Shown here piece by piece: positions 12,033-22,160 of a stretch of DNA of 64,000 nucleotides. Each line of letters opens with the position of its first letter. Position 1 is the stretch's first letter. The notes under the pieces were generated by a model. The model ran no database searches and had not been told where the DNA came from. It worked only from the letters and a program-made list of their open reading frames with translations. This stretch comes from Symsagittifera roscoffensis (taxonomy: Eukaryota > Xenacoelomorpha > Acoela > Convolutidae): contig NC_087062.1 in assembly GCF_963678635.1 (NCBI RefSeq), positions 61,233,584 through 61,297,583 of the forward strand, written 5' to 3'. The translations under genes were made by a program, and so were the position numbers.

Positions 12033-14330
12033 GTCAGGTACCCTTTTTCTGGCTATTTTGATAAGTTTTTCTGTTCAGTTTCTGTCAAAACAAACATTTC
12101 CATTCAATAATCAAAACTAAAATCTACCGATTGTTTCTTTTATTTTGACTATTCGTAGACGGATGCGAAACCCAGCTACACATCACTCGCGCCACATCAA
12201 AAAGTTAAAGCATTACTAAAAAATGACGAAGAAATATATTTGTAAAACATGTTTTAACACACAGGCAAAGCTGCACCTGGCAAAAACAAACAAAAAGCGC
12301 CAAGAATTAGCTTTTACAGAAAGGCACAGAGAGAAGTTTCGCACAACTTCCGACACCGCACAAAAAAAGCAGTGCAAGCTAACAGACAAAATGAAAATGA
12401 TGCCATTAGATCGAAAAAAAATGTGACAAAAATACTGCCAATATTTCAAAATTTTTCAGGAATGATGTTCTATGGTGAAAAAACACGTCCTGATAGAAAA
12501 TCATCGTCATAAAATAAAAATAAGTAATCAGAAACATTAATTGAGCGGCAACTAGGCCGATAAAAATAAGTTAAACTCTCGTTGAGCCAAAATTAAAAAT
12601 GTTGTTCAAAAAAATTGCCGAAAAGAGTTTTTACATCCCCTCCTTCATTAACGCAAAAGGATAAAATATAAACGACGCAAAAGTAGGTCACTGAACCAAC
12701 AAAATCTGTGCCGAAAAATTGAGGCCAAAAGCTTTTGAGCGAAACAAAACCAAAGAAAAATCAAATTAAGTAAGCTTACAAATTACAGAAATCAATTAAA
12801 AACATTAATTATCCATTGAAAAAAAATTGCTAAGAGCACAGGAAAAATCCGGGATATGTTAAATAAGCTAACACGAAGACAAAAAAAGGTCGACTTTTTT
12901 GAAACAGAAAGTCAAGGTCAGATTCCAGCCTAGGACCTCTGCCTTCCCAAGTGTAGTCGTTACTTCTAGACCAAGTGGAACTGAGAAGCTAAGATACTTG
13001 ATTTTATGATCAACCAACCTATCAAATGATTCGATTGAGTTTATAAAACAAATAGTTAATCAAAAAAATCTATATTCAGATTTAATGAATAGAAAAAATT
13101 AACAGACACTTGCACTCGCAAGTGTCATGACCTTTGAGCAATAGAAATAAAAGCCCTCCACGGTGAAACTCAAGGGGAATGATTAAAAAGACCCTGACAA
13201 TAGTTCCTTTTCAACACATGAACTTTTTTACGCGACATTGACTTTAAAAACGTAGTCAAAACTGCAGATAAAAGAATACATCCGAACTCAAGGATAAATC
13301 GGAGCTGGGCAAGTAGCACAAAGTGTTCCGACTAACATGTTTTAAGAATAGAACTTTTTGACATAACTTCTTGTTTTTTTAAATCTCAACAAATGGCGAT
13401 TAAAGGTATCAAACTGCGGAATGAGAGACATTTATGGCTAAAATTAACATAACAACTCAGTAAAATTAATTAAATTGTCAACAAAATTGAGTTGTCTTGG
13501 TGAAACTTGAAAGAACGTAGACCCAAAAACATTTTTTAAAAACCAAATTACGCTTGCATTAAGCTAATATGATACCACAAGGGCTTTTCTTGGGGGTAGT
13601 CAAAATCGGGGAGAAAGAAATCGCTGAGCCATAGTTCCTTCACTTCATTTCGTACTGGTTGGGACAAAATCGCATGCGAAAATCATTCAGGCAAACATTT
13701 GGATATTTCAAGATCTACGGACAAAAAAATGGCGAAGATATGGAGGTACTAAAAAAAAGGCACGGGATAAAATAATGTGTGCAAAACTGCAGTAAAAAAA
13801 AAGATTATTTTGAATGGAAAACAATAAAAAATTCAAAAGAATATATTTATAGAAGTTTCTGAAAATGTTTATTGAATTTTCATTTTCAAAACTCTCACTG
13901 AATATAAAATTTAACACGCATTAGCATTTTTTTCACTCAAAGCTTCGAATTTTTTTTTGAACACATAGGAGAAGCTTTTCCCATCACTTGCGATACAACG
14001 CAAGTGTAGCATTGCAAGGTAGCGAATAGAAAAAGAGACAGAAATAACAAATTCGGAAAAAAATTTCATGAGATACTACGGACAAAATCTTGAAGAAGAA
14101 ATTCCCAGATTACCTTATTGAATACTCGAATGAAGGCTATTAAAACAGTAGTTGAATTAACTGAAATGATGAGATTGTTGCTATTTGTATATTTGAATTT
14201 ACTCATTTTTATTAGTTTTCAGCATGAGATACTTGTCATTTAACACTTGTGAGGGAATGAGTTTGAAACGCTAAGCTTTTATGCCACAATCGGACTGATT
14301 TTGAATAAACGGCGTATTATCCGAAATCGC
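12033..14330. other. Intron sequence with repeat fragments
   Basis: AT-rich DNA with no supported coding exon. Relics of the dispersed hairpin family are visible: a GAGAAGCTT...CACTTGCGATAC block with ATTGCAAGGTA at 13,967-14,030, and weaker ones near 12.25-12.35 kb and 12.54 kb. The 67- and 69-codon frames here are compositionally unremarkable. Confidence 0.5.
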
Positions 14331-14334
14331 CGCA

Positions 14335-14700
14335 GTGACCAGTTTCGTACAAAGCAGCATCGTGGGACCTTTGTTTTTCCTATACTTTATTCATGATCAC
14401 TGCTCACTTCTTCTTTTCGTTTTGCAGATGATCTTAAAGGCTGCAGTGTTGATACCGTTTGTTTAAAAGCTGGTCTGATGGCTCTACATTAGTGGTGTTA
14501 TAAAAACTCGCTGGATTTCCATCCTGAAAAGTGTTAAATGATCTCGTCCTTCACTACTAACCTATCACATCTATTATAATTTGCTCGATTTCGTTCAAAG
14601 TTATAAAGACCTGGGTGTAGTGTTGCCGACAAACTTTAAGCGTTGTGATATTTTCTTCAGCTCAAAAGAAAAGCCCCTAAAAATGTCTCCAGATTCGTTA
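14335..14700 (+). pseudogene. Decayed LINE (CR1/Jockey-type) reverse transcriptase fragment
   Basis: At 14,335-14,400 the frame reads VTSFVQSSIVGPLFFLYFIH, the RT motif around the conserved SGVPQGSxLGPLLFxLxxND block of CR1/Jockey/L2-type LINEs, with changed residues. About 20 bases later, in another frame, FADDLK (14,421-14,438) is the catalytic motif C. At 14,602 a third block reads YKDLGVVLPTNF, matching the KDLGV region downstream of the catalytic core. The three blocks are in the right order and spacing but need frameshifts, and stops lie between them. It is an old insertion in sense orientation within the receptor intron. Confidence 0.7.
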
Positions 14701-14960
14701 AAATTAGTCTGCATAAAAATTGTATTCTTCTCATTCTAGCGTAAGTTTCTCAGTACAATCTTCCAATAAACAGTGCGTTAAATGGATTCGGATGACTGGT
14801 GATCATAACTTGTCTTTCCTGAGCTTGAATATCTTCCGATTTGACATGAACTCGAAATTATTGGCTTCATGGACTCTTTCAGGGAAAGTGCGATGAAAAC
14901 ATTTTCGATTAAAATACCCTTTCAGATGAGCTTTTCTCACCCCTGAGCTCTAACAACTGC

Positions 14961-15146
14961 TTGTTGAATCAAATGGTTGAATTTACAGAAACGGAAATAT
15001 TACAAAGATTTTTTATTTCGAACGTGTTGTCAGATTGGTCAGCCATCTCAAAATTGATGCTCGATGTCCTTCTTATGAATGGAAAAGCTGTAAGTCCAAG
15101 TCTTCTACAGCAAAGCGTTGATGACTTTGAATCAGAGTGCAATTGA
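14961..15146 (+). other. Unrecognised open frame after the LINE relic
   Basis: A 61-codon frame with balanced residue use (MLNQMVEFTE start, ending in DDFESECN), followed by further coding-looking blocks in the same direction (CYEKEFLKHFMPEGIPRIYL near 15,210-15,270). No family was recognised. It may be more of a mobile element or a broken gene inserted in the intron. It does not resemble an ion-channel loop. Confidence 0.3.
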
Positions 15147-15521
15147 AGCAGTATTTTTATCAACCGACCAATGAATTCGCGCGACAATTTTTCGATTGTT
15201 GTAGATAATTGTTATGAAAAAGAATTTTTGAAGCATTTTATGCCAGAAGGCATACCCAGAATATATTTGAGTAGAATATCGTTTGAAATGCAGGGGGGGT
15301 CATTTTTCTATGTCATCAAAGATGTACTTTCCGCTTTCTCTAACTGGTAGACAGTATAATAAAGACACACTTAATAAATTAGATAATAGTAAGCAACTTA
15401 TAGAGCATGCTAAGCTGCTAAAAAATTCAATCAAATCTTTGTGCTAATTGGTCTTTCCCCAGTTTTACAATTCAAACGAAGCTATTACCGCCTGAGATAG
15501 TAACCCAAAACTCGTTTTCAG

Positions 15522-15808
15522 ACTTCGCCGACGCAGTGCTGGTCATTTCAAATCACATTAAGCAGAGCCAGCAAGAAATTAGTGAGTCTGAATCGGAGAA
15601 TCTGCCTAGCACAGCGAGTGAACTGCTGTTGAACAGTCTATATAACGTGCAAGTGAGTGCCAGAAATTGGGTGGCTAGAGAACAGGAGGACAGGAATGAA
15701 CACTTCATCAAGTTGCAGTGGAAGCTGATTGCACAGGTGTTCGACCGACTGCTTATGATATTTTTCACATTCATATGTGCCGGATGTGGACTTGCCTTCA
15801 AGCTAAGG
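15522..15808 (+). CDS. Ion channel subunit, TM4 exon
   Basis: The exon follows CGTTTTCAG and ends at a strong donor AGG|GTAAGA. It encodes the end of the cytoplasmic loop, including a basic/acidic amphipathic stretch (AREQEDRNEHFIKLQWKLIA), and TM4: VFDRLLMIFFTFICAGCGLA. The VxDRLxxxxFT pattern is the standard start of TM4 in nicotinic receptors. It begins two bases into a codon, matching a preceding exon that ends at 12,032, and ends in phase 0, matching the exon at 17,471. Distance to the previous recognised exon is about 3.5 kb. Confidence 0.85.
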
Positions 15809-17470
15809 GTAAGAAAGCCCGATTTACCATTCCTCGGTCATCCTATTGGCACAAAAGACATCACAAATAAAGTAGGATCGATCCGTTCTTTTCGTATCTA
15901 GCAGTTAGCTATTCTGTTACTACATGCATATCTTGAAATAAGTCCTACGTTTTTTGCCAGTAACTTATTTGTTCATAATTTTGAACAGAACAGGTATAGA
16001 TTCTTTATCTAAACCGGGTGGAGAATGCAATAAACTAGAATGCAATAGAACGGTTAAAGCAAATATTTCCGACAAGAAAAAGAAGGCTCCGTGATTTCAT
16101 TTTGGGCACGGCATGTTTAGTTCATGTTGTTGTAGCTGCCTCGTCGAGGAACAGCGCATAAAACTTTAACATTTCGGTGAGATTTTGTTATAAATGGTCT
16201 TCGTTTTCATGTAGAATGGTTAGAGCGTTAGTTCAGTACTCTTCAGAGAAGGCTGATTTCTTAGTTTGGGTTAATTTTCAGTACTTCCAGCGGAAGGTTA
16301 TTTGAGTCATTGCTGAAGTGCCTCTGGGCAAAAGACCCCCACACCCCGATTCCTGTAACTGAGACTTCAACTGATTCTGGTGTTGCGGCGCCCGTTTCGG
16401 TGAATCGCCAAGACGTCAAACGGGGAAAGGGTAGCAAAGTTACAGTTGCGATGTCTAAATTTGTCTTAACTGTACCTGCGGAACACCATACAGAGGAATG
16501 GTTTTGGTTTCTTATCCGAAGCTATGAGCCAGTGTTGAGTCGACACTGGTCATCAGGAGCGTGCTCGACTGATGTGCTTGGGGCTAAATCAGCCCGAGGA
16601 AGGCAGAAGATTCGACAGGATTGGTCCAGAGTGAAAGAGTAGTGTGTAGTAGGGTTTTGGGGACATTGAAAGAGGTGGTTGGTAACGTGTGAGGAGCTGA
16701 AGCACATTCGTTGGGGACACTTGAATCAAATCTGTTGAGGTAGAAATAAAGTAGGGGGAGTAACCGGAGCGTAGTTGAGCTAGGCTGGAACTGGCCTGGC
16801 GACTCAAGAGTTCAGCAGAGGAGATAAGTTCCGAAAAATACTATAATTAACCAGAAAGAGAATTACTGTTATGATTGAGTATTGCTGTTATGATCGAGAA
16901 TATTGCTTGTTTCTAAGTAGAGAGCAAGCTCAGGTGCCTTACTACCAATGCCATTGGAATTCCGTTGCAAAAGCAAAGACTGTTAGAGGAGTCATGGAGA
17001 TGATAGATTTATAAGGACGGCTTCTCGGTGCGTTTCGAGTGGGGTTAATAGTTGTAGGGTGTTGAGTGTAGAGGTTCAGGGAAATGAGGTTCTTGGGGGG
17101 GGGGGGGGACGGTTGGTTGGATTGCGGTAGATATATTGGGTGCAGGTAAGCGTGATGTGAGTAGTCTAGTGTGAGTGAGTAGGTGATGAGTGGTGTTGGG
17201 TGTGGTGAAAGTTGCGCGGGCGTCTTTGGGTAGTATTAACAGTTTGGGCCGTGAAAGCGTCCTGTGATGTTTGTTAGTTGAGTTAAGGCAGCTGCATTTC
17301 AAATGGATCCAGTCGCAGCAGTGACAGTACCTAGCCTATTCTGTTTGGTTCTTTCAGCTTTTGAAAAGAGAAAAGAAACAGTTTGTCACTAATAATCTAC
17401 CATGAATAGGCTTGATGAGGAGCTAAATATGTTAAAATCAAAATCCTAAAGTTCAATGATTATGTTTTAG
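15809..17470. other. Last large intron of the receptor; contains a G-rich island
   Basis: Within this intron 16.3-17.3 kb is richer in G than the flanks, with a run of 14 G at 17,095-17,108. A 110-codon + strand frame at 16,310-16,642 is not recognised. A tiny alternative terminal exon is possible at 16,282-16,305: after AATTTTCAG the frame reads YFQRKVI then a stop, in the right phase. Confidence 0.5.
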
Positions 17471-17590
17471 TTTTACATGGGCGAACAAGCAGCTCTTAGT
17501 CAGTTCCCCAAAAAAGAGGAGGAGGCTGATGACTACTACTATTACTATTATGACTATGATTACAACTATGAAAACTTGGCAGTGAACTAA
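17471..17590 (+). CDS. Ion channel subunit, terminal exon with acidic tyrosine-rich tail
   Basis: After TATGTTTTAG the frame reads FYMGEQAALSQFPKKEEEAD and then a run dominated by Tyr and Asp (DDYYYYYYDYDYNYE), ending NLAVN and TAA at 17,588. It is in phase 0 with the TM4 exon. A short extracellular tail after TM4 is normal for the family, but a Tyr/Asp-rich one is unusual. This exon is preferred to the 16,282 alternative because it is longer and has a coherent composition. The two could also be alternative ends. Confidence 0.6.
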   Translation, partial: FYMGEQAALSQFPKKEEEADDYYYYYYDYDYNYENLAVN

Positions 17591-17925
17591 ACCAAAGAAG
17601 TCGACATAAACCAAATTTGTTTTGAGCTTTAAATTGAAATACAATTTTTGCCATCTTTGCAATCCTGAAACGAGTTCTGAATTTAATTTCTGAAAAAGAA
17701 AAGTTGAGCTCCCTATAAAAACCTTTAATGTTTTCAATAGAAAACAGCTATAAGTTGAAAATAACAAGCATTTGAACGCTCAATTTGAGAGAAAAACTGT
17801 CCGTAAGTTTCGCTCTTTTTAAAAAAAAAAAAACGCATATCTCGAAAAAAAAGCTGATTTGATAGGTCATGTTTTCATTATGATCAAAAACAATACAACA
17901 GTGTTCAGCAAGTTTTCAAATTCAT

Positions 17926-17931
17926 AATAAA
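17926..17931 (+). other. Possible polyadenylation signal for the receptor gene
   Basis: AATAAA about 340 bases after the stop codon of the terminal exon, in AT-rich sequence. It is the first clear match downstream, but such hexamers are common here by chance. Confidence 0.3.
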
Positions 17932-18220
17932 ATCCGACAAAAATAATCACTAGAGTCCATACGACAGAAAAAAGGAAACAAGATTCAGATTTTTATTTTC
18001 AAAATCAATAATAATCTGCGAAATTCAAACACGCCATCTGTATTTCATTAAAAAACAAGTAAGGTTTTTACTAATTGAAAAGAAATCATGTATGGCAGAG
18101 TTAACTTTTCAAAACTGATAAATTAATAACATACGAAAGCCGTTTTTGGATTGTCAGTAATTAGAAAAGAAATTTCACTAAAAGCATCCCAAGGAGCTTT
18201 CGAGATCAAAAATAAACACT

Positions 18221-18720
18221 GAGGCGAAGCAGAGCTTCGCACCACTTGCGATACCTAACAAAAATACTATTGCAAGGTACCAAACAGAAAATGAGACCGG
18301 AGCCACTAAGTTATGAGCAAATGAAACGAAAAATCAAAAACTGACCAAAAACTAAAAAATATATCTAAAAAACCTGAACTTGATTACCTGCACGGTGCAT
18401 CATTAAAAACAATTACAAGTGGCATTCTCAGAATAACTTAAGAACTCCATTTTTTGGGATCTAAGCCGACAAAATATGCAATCAGACGATAGTCTACAAT
18501 AGCCCCAAAATCCAGAAAAAAATCGCGGCCGGAATCGAACTTCAGGCCATTGCCGTCCCAAAAATGATACCTCAGCGTCAAACGCGCCAGACAAACGATA
18601 GTCTAAAATAGCCCCAAAATCCCAAAAAAAAATCGCGACCGGAATCGAACTTCAGGCCATTGCCGTCCCAAAAATGATACCTTAGCGTCAAACGCGCAGA
18701 CTGATCATTGAACTTGAATT
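18221..18720. repeat. Dispersed hairpin/tRNA-like element with a 109-bp internal duplication
   Basis: Hairpin GCGAAGC-AGA-GCTTCGC at 18,224-18,240, ATTGCAAGGTA block at about 18,270, TCTAAGCCGACAAAAT block at about 18,460, then two copies of a segment starting CGATAGTCTA at 18,487 and 18,596 (period 109). On the - strand each copy contains GTTCGATTCCGG, a near-perfect tRNA B-box, and an upstream TGACGCTGAGG A-box-like block. The order matches the element near 9.06-9.5 kb. This looks like a tRNA-derived SINE-type family. Confidence 0.6.
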
Positions 18721-19480
18721 TAAGGTTATCGTTCTACTCGAATTAGGCTAGCAAGTAATTAAATTTTAAAAAATGATCCAAAAAATAATTTAAAAAACTA
18801 CCGAGTAACGCACCTCCGGTTCTTGAAACAGATTGGTGAATGTGAAAATTGCTTATTTCTAAAAACATGAAAAAGGAATGAAATGAATGCAATCGTAACA
18901 AAAGAAAGGTGAAACAAACAACGTTTTTGATTTCAAAAACTGAACAATAAAAAAATTCAACTTGAAGGTTTTTTACACTAAAATGTCCAAATCTACTGGG
19001 TTCTAGTCCTTCGTATTTTTAACTCATAACTGAACCTCTAGACTGGCCGATAGCATACAAATGCACTTTTCATCGTAAATCATCAAGTTCATAAATCGGA
19101 TTCAAAATCCAGCGTAATTAATTTCAAAATATCAGACTTTTTTTTCTTAATTTATACTTTGTTGAATGAAAGTTTTCGAAATATCATAATCGTCAATTTG
19201 TAACAGTTGAAAATTTGAGCAAAAACATTATGAAGGAAGGCCAGTAATTACCTGCATCACCCAACTACAGGGTTGACATTGCGATGCCAAACTGTGCACT
19301 GAATAGGCCCACAATTTAGTGTCTGTATGTTCCTGGATTCGAGAGACAAGTCTTTAATTAAGTTAAAATTTTGTCGGAACGATCATAGAAAATGGAAGAA
19401 CAAACGAAGAACAAAGGGCGCGTCCTTATTGCGGAATCCGCTGACATTTCTCAAAAAGCATAGTTTGGCCTCGTAATGGA
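18721..19480. other. AT-rich stretch; no gene
   Basis: Nothing coding is visible. At 18,798-18,816 there is a decayed form of the Helitron-like end seen at 28.7-35.0 kb (CACCTCCGG hairpin beside CTACC rather than CTAG). Confidence 0.35.
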
Positions 19481-20160
19481 CATTTTCAAAATTTCAAAAG
19501 TATTTTTTTCAAATTTAGGCTTTTTGAAATTTTCTGATAAACATAAAAATGTCATATCTAAGAAAGTAGAAGGCGTTAACTGGTCATAGTGGAGTCCAGA
19601 TCAGCATCTTGAGAGCATCCCACTATCTTGAGAGCACCTCAAATTAGTGTTATTGACTTCGAACTTTTAGAAGTTTTTCTATATCTAATAGTTATTGAAA
19701 ATTTATGAAAAAGCTTAAGAAACTGGATAGCTGAAAAACTTCAAACTTGAGGCAGTCAAACTTGAGGCAAGATCTGCGGTTTCTGAGAGTATGCTGAGTT
19801 TAAAACTACCCTGGCAGCACCAAGCTATGAGTTTGTAGAATTCCAATTTTGAGAAATTTTATTTATCTGTTTTGAAAACTTGTGAAGAATTCATAGAAAA
19901 ACCTCAGATCTCGGAAACCAAAAACGCTTGAGCAGTTACCTTTAGAGGCCAAAGTTGCAACCCCTGAGACCTGACTATACACAGTATTGGGAGTTTCAAT
20001 TTTTGAGAAAATGTTTTAAACCTAAGTTTTCTGAAAACTTGCAGAAAAAAAAACACAAAAACCGTCGTATCTCATTAACTAAAAAGATTTGGGTATTCAT
20101 ATTTAGAGGACCAATTCGCAATCCTAACAGCATCACAATAATGGGTTGTTAATTTGAAAA
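19480..20160. repeat. Diverged members of the ~165-bp satellite family
   Basis: Blocks of the type GTCATATCTnnGAAA, TTGAGCAGTnAC, AGAGnATnCTGA and CCAACTATnAG recur with loose spacing and recall the clearer units at 28.8-32.5 kb. The 65-codon frame here is repeat-derived. Confidence 0.5.
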
Positions 20161-21500
20161 CTGCTGAAAAAATATTGAATCCAAGCTGAAAAAAATTTCT
20201 TAACCATTTCAATTTACGATATAGCTTAAGAGTGAAAAAATTCTTTCGTTAAACACGCAAAAATAATACTTCTAAAAAGCATGGCGATATAGTGAAGCCG
20301 GCTTTTAAATATATAATAGATTGCGCGAACAATCATCAACTCTATTTCCTGGAGATTAAGAGTTTCACACACTAACCCACGAAAGCTTAATAGGTACCAT
20401 TAACCACTCTGTCACAAATATAGCAGAGAACAGATGCTATGCAATTTCCACTGCTACAATGAAGTTTCCAAACAAGTGAACACTTTTATTTGCGAGTAAG
20501 GTAAGAAAAAAAAACGGTTCGTAATAACACACTAAGTTGCTCGCAAGTGTAAAAAGAAAGACCTTGTGAGTTTGATTTTGAGCACTCGAAAAATAAGTGA
20601 GTCATCAACTTCAAAAAGAACCCTGAAATATTTTACTGAGCAAAATATTAGGTAAATAAGCAGACAAAATTAGGCGACATGCATTAACTAAAAAATCAAC
20701 TGAAAAATTATAGCTATCTTAGGGATAAAAATGCATCAACACGCCCACAAAGGATCCAAGAATACTAATCGTAGTTTATGTAAGGTGGTATACACAATTC
20801 GGAAACCGAAACCAAACCGACATATTAACAGCAAAATATGCTGCTGAAAAATCTTAGCAAAAAAATTAAACGAAAAAGATATGTTCCGATTTGATAATGC
20901 TTGCTAATCGCTAAGCCTTCATTATGCATGAAAAATTTTCTTTTAAAAAACTGATCCATATTCTCCCTAGAAGCAAGGTTCTAAATTAAATGCTCAGCCT
21001 GGCTGTGCTGATAAAGACTGAAGCCCTAACATTAAATAAAACGAGCAAACCATGATTAAACCTGTGAAACTGGCTTCATCATGTCACAACATACGAGTCC
21101 AGCTCAATCAGGGTTCTCACAGGGTCTCAAAGATTGCTTGCACTGACGAAAGCATTGATAAAAATTGATATTCAGGCACTGATATTTTTCGAAATAGCTA
21201 ATTTTCTCTTTTTTGATACTACGTATTAAAAACTAGCAGAATTAAAAACAATTCAAGTTTCGAAAATTCACTCATAATTTTTTAGAAAATTTTGCTGCAG
21301 ATTTTTTGGAAAAGTTGCTCATAATACCAAAAAAAATCTAACTGTTAAAGCATGCTTGGTTTTCCAATTAATTTCTGAGCAATTTTAATGAAGTTGTGAG
21401 CAAGAGCGTCGAGCACTGAATCGATTTGCTGCTACTGATATGGCACTGAGAGCTCAAATTAGGTAAAAAAATTAACGAAAATTTGGCAATAAATTCCCTC
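20161..21500. other. AT-rich non-coding region with repeat scraps
   Basis: It contains a GGCGATATAGTGAAGCC...TATATAATAGATT block at about 20,283-20,325, shared with 30.5 kb and 31.6 kb. No coding region is supported. Confidence 0.4.
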
Positions 21501-21755
21501 ACAGTCAACAAGTCGAGAAACAATTTCATTTTTCTCAATGTTTTGATAAAATATTTTTGGCTAGCTTCGGAAAAAAAGCTGAGATATGCGATTTGATTTT
21601 TCCTTCAGATTGTAAACTGCTGAAAAACAAATGCCCAAAAATTTATTAATTTCGGCTAGAAGTGTAAGATGACTTAAGGATGACCATTTGGGTGTAATCA
21701 TGTCGAGAAGCGTTGCTGTATTTTGAGGAGGATGCGTCTAAAAAAGAAAGCAATC
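21501..21755 (-). pseudogene. Broken copy of the 33-kb gene (corresponds to its codons ~172-260)
   Basis: The sequence aligns with 33,698-33,965. Shared blocks include GATAAAAT with TTTTCG/GGCTAGCTT, AAAAAAGCT(A/G)AGATAT, and CTGCTGAAAAACAAATGCCC followed by AAAAAT and TTTCGGCTAGAA. Substitutions and length changes break the reading frame and the rest of the gene is absent. It lies on the same strand as the intact gene about 12 kb away, so the two share an ancestor by local or dispersed duplication. Confidence 0.75.
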
Positions 21756-22160
21756 GCTCGCTTAAGCTGTAGCAGCTGCTTGGAAGGAGACGAGAAAGTT
21801 TCTTCTCAAAATTTATGAAGCAACAACGAAAAAAAGCAAATGTAAAAACAAACAGGGGTATCCCAAAATCATTTTAATTCATTAATTGAACGATTTGAAT
21901 ATGAGTTCAATATTTCGATTATTAAACAAAAATGGTCGAATCTCCAAAACATCTGGGCTTTTTATCTTCGTATTTTCAACTTAGATTGAAGACCCTAAAA
22001 AGGCCGACAACATACAACGTACTATATCACTGCTTTCGATTAGAATAAACATTAAATTTTCAACAATTCCTTAATTTAAATAAGAAATTTCATTAACACG
22101 TACGTTAACCAGTTGCTGCCATCGTTTCAGCCAGCGCAACTAACAAAGCCATAAAACCGA
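21756..22160. other. AT-rich stretch; no gene
   Basis: Nothing recognisable beyond short AT-rich repeats. Confidence 0.3.

Noticed and set aside
16310-16642. 110-codon frame in the receptor intron
   Set aside because: No recognisable family. It lies in a compositional island and no splice structure supports it.
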